Assembly: GCF_000743575.1 (NCBI RefSeq) | Contig: NZ_JQGC01000031.1 | Span: 1 to 46,210 of the forward strand | Length of the DNA stretch: 46,210 nt | Direction: 5' to 3' | DNA from: Devosia riboflavina | Lineage (GTDB): Bacteria > Pseudomonadota > Alphaproteobacteria > Rhizobiales > Devosiaceae | Shown: positions 30,827 through 38,330 of the stretch, one piece after another | Numbering within the stretch: position 1 is the first letter of the stretch | How the letters are laid out: each line of letters opens with the position of its first letter | Position numbers and translations under genes: made by a program | Notes under the pieces: model-generated | Database searches by the model: none | Told to the model about the DNA's origin: nothing | The model's input: the letters and a program-made list of their open reading frames with translations, nothing else

Positions 30827-32734
30827 ATGCTCAACGCCCTCGGCAGACTGCTGCTTGCTCTTACATTTGCGCTTACCCTTGCGCTGCCAGGGATGGCGCG
30901 CGAGGAAATCCGCGCCTTTGCCGCGGATGTGACCTTGCGCCTCGATGGCTCGGTGCGGGTGATCGAGACGGTCGATATTCGCGCCGAGGGCAATCAGATC
31001 CGGCGGGGCATCTATCGCGATATCCCCACGGTCCTGCTCGGGCCCTCGGGCAACAAGATCAGGGTCGGGCTCGCTGTCGAAACGGTGACGCGCGAGGGCA
31101 GGCCGGAGGATTTTCGCGTCGAGCGCATGGGCAATTTCCAGCGCATCTGGATCGGCAATTCCGAGCGGCTCATTGCCGTGGGCGAGCATCGCTATGTGAT
31201 CACCTATGTCATGGAGCGCATGGCGCGGTCTTTTGCCGACCATGACGAACTCTACTGGAACGCCACGGGCAATTACTGGGATTTTCCGATCCTAAAATCC
31301 GTGGCGCGGGTGACCTTGCCCGATGGCGCGGTGATTTCGGAACTATCCGCCTATACCGGTGTCGCCGGCTCGACCGAGCAGGCGGTGACCATCACCCGCA
31401 ATTCGGACACCGAGGCGACGTTCCGCACGCAGCGCGTGCTTGCTGCGGGGGAGGGGATGAGCTTTGCGGTGTCCTTCCAGAAGGGCATCGTCCAGCTTCC
31501 GCAGGGTTTTGATGCGCTTCTGCAGGAGGCCTCGGATCTTCGCGAAGTCTGGCTGCCGGTGGTCGCCGTCCTGCTGCTGCTCGTCTATAATTTCGGAGCC
31601 TGGTGGCGCGTGGGGCGCGATCCGCCCAAAGGCACGATCATCCCGCTCTTTCATCCGCCCAAGGATTTTTCGCCGGCCCTGACGCACTATGTGCACAAAT
31701 GGGGTTTTGCCAATTCTGGCTGGACCGCCATGACCGCGGCAATCTTCAATCTCGGCGTGCGTGGCCTCGTGACCATCGACAATCGCGACGATGCGCTGAC
31801 CGTCAAGGCGACAGGCAAAGAGCCCGAGGCGGGTTTGCCGGTCGGGGAAGAGGTGCTGTTTCGCTACTTTTCCGACAAGGGCAGCGTCACCATCGATAAA
31901 TCCACCGGGCCGGGGCTTGCGACCAAGCGCAACGAGTTCATGGCGGCGCTGCAGCGGGAAAACCGCAATGTCTGGTTCAACCACAATATCGGTTTTGCCG
32001 TGCTCGGCGTGGTGCTGATGATCCTGATGCTGATCGGCATGGTGGCGCTCGACGTGCTGGAACCGGTCTGGCTGGTCGCCGCCTTTGTCGGCGGCATTTT
32101 CGCCGCGGTCATCGGGGCGATCGTCTTCAATGCGCTGCGCACCGGCGGATGGCAGCGTTATCTGACCGGGCTGATCGTCGGCGTCTTTGCATTCAATTTC
32201 ATCGGCGGCATGGTCGAGACATTTTCCAGTCTCACGATCAATTCCGCTGCCATTGCCGCCGGTTCCATGGTGCTGATCACTGCCATCTTCGCGGTGTTGA
32301 TGCGCGCGCCCACGGTGCAGGGCCGCAAGATCATGGACGAGATCGACGGGTTCAAGCTCTATCTCGACACGGCGGAAAAGAACCGGCTCAACATCAGCAA
32401 CGAACCACCCATGACCGTGGAACGGTTCGAACGCATCCTGCCCTATGCCATCGCGCTCGGCGTCGAAAAGCCGTGGTCGGAGCATTTTGACGCTGAACTC
32501 GCGCGCAATGCCGTTGTCGATGCGCGCGAAGGCTATTCGCCGGGCTGGTATCATGGGTCGGGTCGGAGTTTCTCATCGGGCTCGATATCCAATGTCATCG
32601 CCGGGGCATCGTCCGGCATGGCTGCAGCCATGGTCGCGGCACAGCCGGTGCAGGCCAGTTCTTCCGGCTCCAGCAGCGGTGGCGGCGGCTTTTCCGGCGG
32701 CGGTGGCGGTGGGGGCGGCGGAGGCGGCTGGTAA
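30827..32734 (+). CDS. DUF2207 membrane protein (LemA partner)
   Basis: 635 residues. Signal sequence (LLLALTFALTLALPGMA), then the DUF2207 extracytoplasmic domain with IRAFAADVTLRLDGSVRVIETV, RRGIYRDIPT and ELYWNATGNYWDFPI. There are membrane segments at about 243-261 (VWLPVVAVLLLLVYNF) and several more from 385 to 500. The C-terminus has AIALGVEKPWSEHFD, then a Ser/Gly tail ending GGGGGGGGGGGW, typical of the family. It is coupled to lemA (2-bp gap) and ends directly at the GTG of the next gene. The molecular role is unknown. Confidence 0.9.
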   Translation: MLNALGRLLLALTFALTLALPGMAREEIRAFAADVTLRLDGSVRVIETVDIRAEGNQIRRGIYRDIPTVLLGPSGNKIRVGLAVETVTREGRPEDFRVERMGNFQRIWIGNSERLIAVGEHRYVITYVMERMARSFADHDELYWNATGNYWDFPILKSVARVTLPDGAVISELSAYTGVAGSTEQAVTITRNSDTEATFRTQRVLAAGEGMSFAVSFQKGIVQLPQGFDALLQEASDLREVWLPVVAVLLLLVYNFGAWWRVGRDPPKGTIIPLFHPPKDFSPALTHYVHKWGFANSGWTAMTAAIFNLGVRGLVTIDNRDDALTVKATGKEPEAGLPVGEEVLFRYFSDKGSVTIDKSTGPGLATKRNEFMAALQRENRNVWFNHNIGFAVLGVVLMILMLIGMVALDVLEPVWLVAAFVGGIFAAVIGAIVFNALRTGGWQRYLTGLIVGVFAFNFIGGMVETFSSLTINSAAIAAGSMVLITAIFAVLMRAPTVQGRKIMDEIDGFKLYLDTAEKNRLNISNEPPMTVERFERILPYAIALGVEKPWSEHFDAELARNAVVDAREGYSPGWYHGSGRSFSSGSISNVIAGASSGMAAAMVAAQPVQASSSGSSSGGGGFSGGGGGGGGGGGW

Positions 32735-33100
32735 GTGGCGGCGCACCCCTACGATCAAGACGTCATCGCGCCTATCGCGGTCCGGCACCTTGTCGAGTTT
32801 GGTGACCCCGACCCGAACCTGCCCGGCCAATTCGGCTACTGGTATAATTTCGTCGACTACGATTTTACCGCGGGCGATCGCATTGTGACGGCGCGGCACT
32901 ATCTCGACGAACCACAACGAGCGCTGTTGCTCGGCATGCCGGTAGAGGACGAACTGACGCTTCTCGTGCTGCAATTTCTGCTGATGCGCTACGATAGGCT
33001 GGAGTGGCTCGGTCGGGAGGGCTATGTGCCGGTGCCCAAGCCGATCATGAAAGAAGTGCGCCACCGTCTTGATCTGCACCTCAAGCGTGCAGGCGGTTGA
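32735..33100 (+). CDS. Conserved hypothetical protein in the lemA-DUF2207 unit
   Basis: 121 residues starting at GTG 32735, directly after the TAA of the DUF2207 gene. I do not recognise a family. Visible: VRHLVEFGDPDPNLPGQFGYWYNFVDYDFTAGDRIVTARHY, an aromatic-rich beta-like stretch, then a helical LLVLQFLLMRYDRLEWLGREGY and a basic end MKEVRHRLDLHLKRAGG. No signal or membrane segment. It is probably cytosolic and co-expressed with LemA and DUF2207. Good coding character and tight spacing support a real gene. Confidence 0.75.
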   Translation: MAAHPYDQDVIAPIAVRHLVEFGDPDPNLPGQFGYWYNFVDYDFTAGDRIVTARHYLDEPQRALLLGMPVEDELTLLVLQFLLMRYDRLEWLGREGYVPVPKPIMKEVRHRLDLHLKRAGG

Positions 33101-33162
33101 GCCGAGTGGACATTGCCGGGCGCACTTGCTAGGCAATCACGCGCTCTTTGACTGGTTAGACC

Positions 33163-35187
33163 ATGCCCGAACTTCTGCTTGAACTCTTCTCCGAGGAAAT
33201 TCCCGCCCGCTTCCAGCGGCGCGCTGCCGAGGACCTCAAGAAAGCCGTGACCAATGCCCTGGTCGATGCGGGTCTGGTCTATGAGGGCGCTCGCGCCTTT
33301 GCGACCCCGCGCCGCCTGGCCTTGACCGTGTCGGGCCTGCCGGTGCGCTCGCCAGATACGCGCGAAGAAAAGAAGGGCCCCAAGGTCGGTGCGCCGCAGC
33401 CGGCTATAGATGGTTTCCTGCGTTCAGCCGGCCTCTCGTCGCTGGATCAGGCCAAGGTCGAGAGCGATCCAAAGAAGGGCGATTTCTACGTCGCCGTGAT
33501 CAACAAGCCGGGCGCCGATGCGGTGGAACTGCTCTCGGGCATCCTGCCAAAGATTCTGACCGACTTCCCCTGGGCCAAGTCGATGCGCTGGGGCTCGGGC
33601 AGCTTTAACTGGGTGCGCCCACTGCGCGCTATCACTGCCACCTTCGGCACCGAGAATGACGAGCCGATTGTCGTGCCGTTTGCGGCTGCCGGCATCGAGT
33701 CCGCGCAGACGACGTTTGGGCACCGCTTCCTGTCGCCCGATGCCATCCGCGTGAAGCGTTTTGATGATTATGTGACCTCGCTTGAGCGCGCCAAGGTCGT
33801 GCTCGATATCGACCGTCGTAAGGACATCATCCGTGGCGATGCCGATCAGCTCGCCTTTGCGCAGGGCCTGACCGTCATCCATGACGAAGGCCTGCTTGAG
33901 GAAGTCGCCGGTCTCGTCGAGTGGCCGAATGTGATGATGGGGTCGTTCGATCCAGAATTTTTGAAACTTCCCGAAGAAGTCATCATCGCGACCATCCGCG
34001 CCAACCAGAAATGCTTCTGTCTGCGTGATGCCTCGGGCAAGCTGGCGCCGAATTTCATCATCACCTCCAACACCATTCCGACCGACGGCGGCGCTGTGAT
34101 CGTGGCGGGCAATGAGCGCGTCATTCGCGCGCGTCTTTCCGACGCTGCCTTTTTCTATCAGGGCGACCTCGCCATTCCGCTTGAGCATGGTCTGCCAAAA
34201 CTCGAAGACATGGTGTTTCACGCCAAGCTCGGCACGCAGTTCGCGATGGTCGAACGGCTGGTCAAGCTTGCCGCCGAAATCGCGCCGCAGGTCGGTGCCG
34301 ATGTCGAAAAGACCAAGCGCGCTGCCATGCTCGCCAAGGCAGACCTCGTCACCGGCATGGTTGGCGAGTTCCCCGAATTGCAGGGCCTGATGGGGCGCTA
34401 TTATGCAACCGCGCAGGGCGAGCCGGCGGAAATCGCCAATGCGCTCGAAATGCACTACAAGCCTGTCGGTCCTTCGGATCGCGTGCCGACCGAGCCGGTG
34501 TCCATTGCCGTGGCGCTGGCCGACAAGCTCAACGTGCTCTCCGGCTTCTGGTCGATCGACGAAAAGCCGACCGGCTCGCGCGATCCCTTCGCACTGCGTC
34601 GCGCGGCTCTGGGCATCATCCGCATCGTCACGGAAAATGGGCTGAAATTCCCGCTCAAGGTCGATGCCGATCTCCTGGCCTTCTTCCATGATCGTCTGAA
34701 AGTGTCGCTGCGTGATGCCGGGGCGCGGCATGACCTCGTCGACGCCGTCATCTCGGCCGACAGCAACGACATCCTTCAGGTCACCCAGCGCGCTGAGGCT
34801 CTCTCGACGCTGCTCTCCAGCGACGACGGCAAGAACCTCCTCGCCGGCTATCGCCGTGCGGCCAATATCCTGGCGGCCGAGGAGAAGAAGGATGGAAAGT
34901 CCTATGCCGGTGCCGTCGATCAGGCGGCGCTGAAACTGCCGGAAGAAGAGGCACTGGCCTTTGCCGTCGATGCCGTGCATGCGGCTGTGGCGAGCCATGT
35001 GGGCAAGGATGACTACAAGGGCGCCATGGCAGAACTGGCAACGCTTCGCGCGCCGGTCGATGCCTTCTTCACCGCCGTGCTCGTCAATGATGCCGATCCG
35101 GCTGTTCGCACCAATCGCCTGAATCTCCTGGCACGGCTGCGCGACACCATGCATCTCGTCGCGGATTTCGGCAAAGTCGCCGGCTAA
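33163..35187 (+). CDS. glyS: Glycyl-tRNA synthetase beta subunit
   Basis: 674 residues, normal for the family. It provides tRNA binding to the GlyQ catalytic subunit. Starts MPELLLELFSEEIPARFQ, the family signature. Other landmarks are FATPRRLAL, KSMRWGSGSFNWVRPLRAI, RANQKCFCLRD, AFFYQGDLA, MVGEFPELQGLMGRYYA, ADKLNVLSGFWSI and DPFALRRAALGIIRI, with a C-terminal anticodon-binding-like domain. It follows the 121-residue unknown gene by 62 bp and is 12 bp before the DUF808 gene. Identification is firm. Confidence 0.97.
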   Translation: MPELLLELFSEEIPARFQRRAAEDLKKAVTNALVDAGLVYEGARAFATPRRLALTVSGLPVRSPDTREEKKGPKVGAPQPAIDGFLRSAGLSSLDQAKVESDPKKGDFYVAVINKPGADAVELLSGILPKILTDFPWAKSMRWGSGSFNWVRPLRAITATFGTENDEPIVVPFAAAGIESAQTTFGHRFLSPDAIRVKRFDDYVTSLERAKVVLDIDRRKDIIRGDADQLAFAQGLTVIHDEGLLEEVAGLVEWPNVMMGSFDPEFLKLPEEVIIATIRANQKCFCLRDASGKLAPNFIITSNTIPTDGGAVIVAGNERVIRARLSDAAFFYQGDLAIPLEHGLPKLEDMVFHAKLGTQFAMVERLVKLAAEIAPQVGADVEKTKRAAMLAKADLVTGMVGEFPELQGLMGRYYATAQGEPAEIANALEMHYKPVGPSDRVPTEPVSIAVALADKLNVLSGFWSIDEKPTGSRDPFALRRAALGIIRIVTENGLKFPLKVDADLLAFFHDRLKVSLRDAGARHDLVDAVISADSNDILQVTQRAEALSTLLSSDDGKNLLAGYRRAANILAAEEKKDGKSYAGAVDQAALKLPEEEALAFAVDAVHAAVASHVGKDDYKGAMAELATLRAPVDAFFTAVLVNDADPAVRTNRLNLLARLRDTMHLVADFGKVAG

Positions 35188-35198
35188 AGGACCAAAAG

Positions 35199-36179
35199 AT
35201 GAGTGTCGGCCTTCTTGCCTTGCTTGATGATGTGGCCGGCCTCGTAAAGGTTGCGGCCGCCTCGCTCGACGACGTGGCCGGTCAGGCCGCCAAGGCCGGC
35301 GTCAAGGCGGCCGGCGCGGTCATCGACGATGCGGCGGTGACCCCGAACTATGTGCAGGGTTTTACCGCCGATCGCGAATTGCCGATCGTGGGCAAGATCG
35401 CCTGGGGCTCGATCAAGAACAAGCTGCTGTTCCTCTTGCCCGCAGCGCTGCTGCTGAGCTTTTTTGCGCCCTGGCTGATCACGCCGCTGCTGATGATTGG
35501 CGGCGCCTATCTTTGCTATGAGGGCGCCGAGAAGGTTTTTCATATGCTCGCCCCGCACGAGGCTGAGCACCACGAGGCCTCGCTGGAGCCGGCGGCGATC
35601 AATCCGCAGAGCCTTGAGGACAAGAAGGTCGCAGGCGCAATCCAGACCGACTTTATTCTCTCGGCCGAGATCATGACCATCATTCTCGCGGCCATCGAGG
35701 TGCCCGATTTCTGGACGCGCGCAGCCATTCTGGCGGTGGCTGGTGTCGGGATCACCATAGCGGTCTATGGCGCCGTGGCGCTGATCGTCAAAGCCGATGA
35801 TTTTGGGGTGTTCGCGGCGCGCAATAGCCGCACGCCGATCGGCCGCGGTTTTGGTCGCGGCCTTGTGGTCGGCATGCCCTATTTCATGCAGGTGCTGAGC
35901 GTTGTCGGGACTGCGGCGATGACCTGGGTCGGCGGGTCCATTGTCGCCCATGGGCTTTATGAATTTGGGCTCAACGGGCCGGAAGTGGTCATCGAGACGG
36001 CGGCGCATTGGGCGGAGTACACATTCCCGGCTATCGCGGGTTTTGCCGGCTGGTTTGCCACGGCGTTTGTCGACTTTTTCTTTGGCCTGATCCTCGGCGC
36101 GCTGCTGATCCCGATTGCGGGCTATGTCATCGCGCCGGCCTGGAAGGCGATCAAGAGCGTGCTGCCGAAGCGGGCATAA
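35199..36179 (+). CDS. DUF808 (YedI-like) membrane protein
   Basis: 326 residues. MSVGLLALLDDVAGLVKVAAASLDDVAGQAAKAGVKAAGAVIDD is the DUF808 N-terminal pattern, followed by VTPNYVQGF. Predicted membrane helices lie at about 73-105 (LFLLPAALLLSFFAPWLITPLLMIGGAYL), 160-195, 225-255 and 275-315. The segment AGAYLCYEGAEKVFH is family-typical. Relatives are inner-membrane proteins of unknown function. The start ATG 35199 is 12 bp after glyS, so co-transcription is likely. A family A half-repeat follows the stop codon. Confidence 0.9.
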   Translation: MSVGLLALLDDVAGLVKVAAASLDDVAGQAAKAGVKAAGAVIDDAAVTPNYVQGFTADRELPIVGKIAWGSIKNKLLFLLPAALLLSFFAPWLITPLLMIGGAYLCYEGAEKVFHMLAPHEAEHHEASLEPAAINPQSLEDKKVAGAIQTDFILSAEIMTIILAAIEVPDFWTRAAILAVAGVGITIAVYGAVALIVKADDFGVFAARNSRTPIGRGFGRGLVVGMPYFMQVLSVVGTAAMTWVGGSIVAHGLYEFGLNGPEVVIETAAHWAEYTFPAIAGFAGWFATAFVDFFFGLILGALLIPIAGYVIAPAWKAIKSVLPKRA

Positions 36180-36210
36180 GAGCCCAATTCCAATCTCGAT
36201 CTTGCGCCTG

Positions 36211-36242
36211 AAACAGAGATCCCCGCTTTCGCGGGGATGACA
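36211..36242. repeat. Family A half element, copy 3
   Basis: One arm only: AAACAGAGATCCCC-GCTTTC-GCGGGGATGACA, matching the linker and right arm of the 14085-14152 element. It lies between the convergent DUF808 and rnhA genes. Confidence 0.75.
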
Positions 36243-36269
36243 TCGAGTTTTTTGAGGAAGATGTGGCCG

Positions 36270-36743
36270 TCAGAACGGCGGCGCAAAACTCTCCGGCGCC
36301 TTCTTCTGCTTGAAGGGGGCCATACCTTCCCTAGCGAGTTCGTCGGCGCGCTCGTTGAGTTCGTCGCCGGCGTGACCCTTCACCCAGTGCCAGGAAATCT
36401 GGTGGCGCTTGGTGGCTTCGTCGAGTGCCTGCCAGAGTTCGACGTTTTTCACCGGCTTTTTGTCGGCAGTCTTCCAGCCGTTTTTCTTCCAGCCGTGCAT
36501 CCAGCTCTGGACGCCGTTTTTCACATATTGGCTGTCGGTGTGAATTTCGACCGTGCAGGGTCGGGAGAGGGCATTGAGCGCCTCGATAGCGGCGGTCAGC
36601 TCCATCTTGTTGTTGGTCGTCAGGGCTTCGCCGCCCTTCAATTCCTTGCGGTGCTGGCCGAATTGCAAAATGGCGCCCCAGCCGCCGGGGCCGGGATTGC
36701 CCGAACAGGCGCCGTCGGTATGGATGATGACAGTGGTGCTCAT
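36270..36743 (-). CDS. rnhA: Ribonuclease HI
   Basis: 157 residues. Degrades RNA in RNA:DNA hybrids. Catalytic Asp10 (IHTDGACSGNPGPGGWG), Glu48 (NNKMELTA), Asp70 (IHTDSQYV) and Asp134 (ERADELA), plus His124 (WVKGHAGDELNE). The basic protrusion WMHGWKKNGWKTADKKPVKN is present. The start overlaps the GNAT gene stop by four bases (ATGA). With rnhB at 7423 the window contains both RNase H types. Identification is firm. Confidence 0.97.
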   Translation of the reverse strand: MSTTVIIHTDGACSGNPGPGGWGAILQFGQHRKELKGGEALTTNNKMELTAAIEALNALSRPCTVEIHTDSQYVKNGVQSWMHGWKKNGWKTADKKPVKNVELWQALDEATKRHQISWHWVKGHAGDELNERADELAREGMAPFKQKKAPESFAPPF

Positions 36744-37258
36744 GCGCTTGGCCCCCGGCGCAGGATGTAGAACTGATGCGGCATATCGGCCACGTTTCCC
36801 TGATGTGTCTCGATCATGCCGATCTTTTCAAGCACGCGCCGCGAGGCAGCGTTGTCCGTGTGGGCAAAACCGATGAAATGATCTTCCGGCCGATGGGCGA
36901 AGAACCAATCGCGGAGGCCCGAAGCAATCTCGCTGGCATAGCCCTGGCCCCAATGCTCCTCGGCCAGCGAATAGCCGATTTCCGGTTCGCCTTCGAAGGG
37001 CGAAAAGCCGGCGCGGCCGATGAAGGCGCCGTCGGTCTTGCGCTCGATGGCGAATTTTCCGATGCCATGCTCGGCATATTCGAGGCGCCAGCCGGCGATC
37101 CGGTCCGCAGCCTTGGCCCGATCATAGACGCGGCCCTGCGCATCGATATAGCGCGCGACCGCGGGATTGGCATGCATGGTCCAAAGCGCGTCGACGAGGT
37201 CGTCGCGCCAGGGCACGAGCCGAAGCCGATCCGTCTCCAGCGCGTGGAGTGGGATCAT
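36740..37258 (-). CDS. GNAT-family N-acetyltransferase (RimJ/RimL-like)
   Basis: 172 residues. LETDRLRLVPWRDDLVDALW at the N-terminus and GEPEIGYSLAEEHWGQGYASEIASGLRDWFF (acetyl-CoA pyrophosphate loop, Q/R-x-x-G-x-G/A variant GQGYAS) mark the RimJ/RimL subgroup. The C-terminal part FIGFAHTDNAASRRVLEKIGM is also standard. The acceptor is unknown. It is the middle gene of ispH-GNAT-rnhA, with four-base ATGA overlaps on both sides, so it is translationally coupled to both. Confidence 0.9.
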   Translation of the reverse strand: MIPLHALETDRLRLVPWRDDLVDALWTMHANPAVARYIDAQGRVYDRAKAADRIAGWRLEYAEHGIGKFAIERKTDGAFIGRAGFSPFEGEPEIGYSLAEEHWGQGYASEIASGLRDWFFAHRPEDHFIGFAHTDNAASRRVLEKIGMIETHQGNVADMPHQFYILRRGPSA

Positions 37259-38226
37259 CGCCCCGAGGCCACTTCGAGATTGCGCAGCACCTTGGGAATG
37301 TTAAAGGCGATGTTCTCTTCGGCCGTGGTCTTGGTCTCGACCGATACGTCATAGCGCGTGGCGAAGGCGTCGATCACCTCTTCGACAAGGCTTTCCGGCG
37401 CCGAGGCGCCGGCGCTGACGCCGAGGGATTTGAGATCGCCATAGAGCGACCAGTCGATCTCGCTGGCGCGATCGACAAGGGTCGCGACCTTGCAGCCGCT
37501 GCGAAGGGCGACTTCGACAAGGCGCTGCGAATTGGAGGAGTGCGGGGAGCCGACGACGATCATGGCGTCGACAAGCGGCGCCACGGCCTTGATCGATTCC
37601 TGGCGATTGGTCGTGGCGTAGCAGATGTCTTCCTTGTGCGGCCCGTTGATGGACGGGAAGCGCGCGCGGAGCGCGGCGACGATTTCTCGGGTGTCGTCGA
37701 CGCTGAGCGTCGTCTGCGTCACGAAGGCGAGCGTTTCCGGATTCTTCGGGGTGAAGACATTGGCATCGGCAACGGTCTCGATGAGCGTGACGGCACCTGC
37801 GGGCAGTTGGCCCATAGTCCCGATCACTTCGGGGTGACCGGCATGGCCGATAAGAACGATTTCGTGGCCTTCCTCGAAGTGGCGCGAGGCCTCCACATGC
37901 ACCTTGCTCACCAGCGGGCAGGTGGCGTCGAGGAAGAACATGTTGCGCGATTTGGCATCGGCAGGCACGCTTTTGGGGACGCCATGGGCCGAAAAGACCA
38001 CCGGAGCCTCGGTCTCGGGGATCTCGTCGAGTTCTTCGACAAAGACCGCGCCCTTGGCCTTAAGCCCTTCCACCACATATTTATTATGCACGATGGCATG
38101 GCGCACATAGACAGGCGCGCCGTATTTCTGCAGCGCCAGTTCCACGATCTGGATGGCGCGATCGACGCCTGCGCAAAATCCGCGCGGCGCGCATAACAGA
38201 ATGTCGAGGTGTGGCCGTTTTTCCAT
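37255..38226 (-). CDS. ispH: 4-hydroxy-3-methylbut-2-enyl diphosphate reductase
   Basis: The last enzyme of the MEP pathway, a 4Fe-4S protein that gives IPP and DMAPP. 323 residues. The three cluster cysteines are in LLCAPRGFCAGV (Cys18), FLDATCPLV and DICYATTNRQ. Substrate residues are in AIVHNKYVV, VVFSAHGV, IGHAGHPEVIGTMGQ, LAFVTQTTLSVDDT and VVGSPHSSNSQRL. It is the first gene of an overlapping unit with the GNAT and rnhA genes. Identification is firm. Confidence 0.97.
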   Translation of the reverse strand: MEKRPHLDILLCAPRGFCAGVDRAIQIVELALQKYGAPVYVRHAIVHNKYVVEGLKAKGAVFVEELDEIPETEAPVVFSAHGVPKSVPADAKSRNMFFLDATCPLVSKVHVEASRHFEEGHEIVLIGHAGHPEVIGTMGQLPAGAVTLIETVADANVFTPKNPETLAFVTQTTLSVDDTREIVAALRARFPSINGPHKEDICYATTNRQESIKAVAPLVDAMIVVGSPHSSNSQRLVEVALRSGCKVATLVDRASEIDWSLYGDLKSLGVSAGASAPESLVEEVIDAFATRYDVSVETKTTAEENIAFNIPKVLRNLEVASGR

Positions 38227-38330
38227 GAGAGATCAGATGCTTTCCGCGTCGGGCCAAGTCAAGTGCTGTTGCAGCCGCACCTGAGCCTGAGGCAGTATGA
38301 GGTCACAATGATGTCAGGGACGGTTTTACG

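Noticed and set aside
33424..35154. 576-codon minus-strand frame opposite glyS
   Set aside because: Shadow of a well-conserved gene; no start context or motif.
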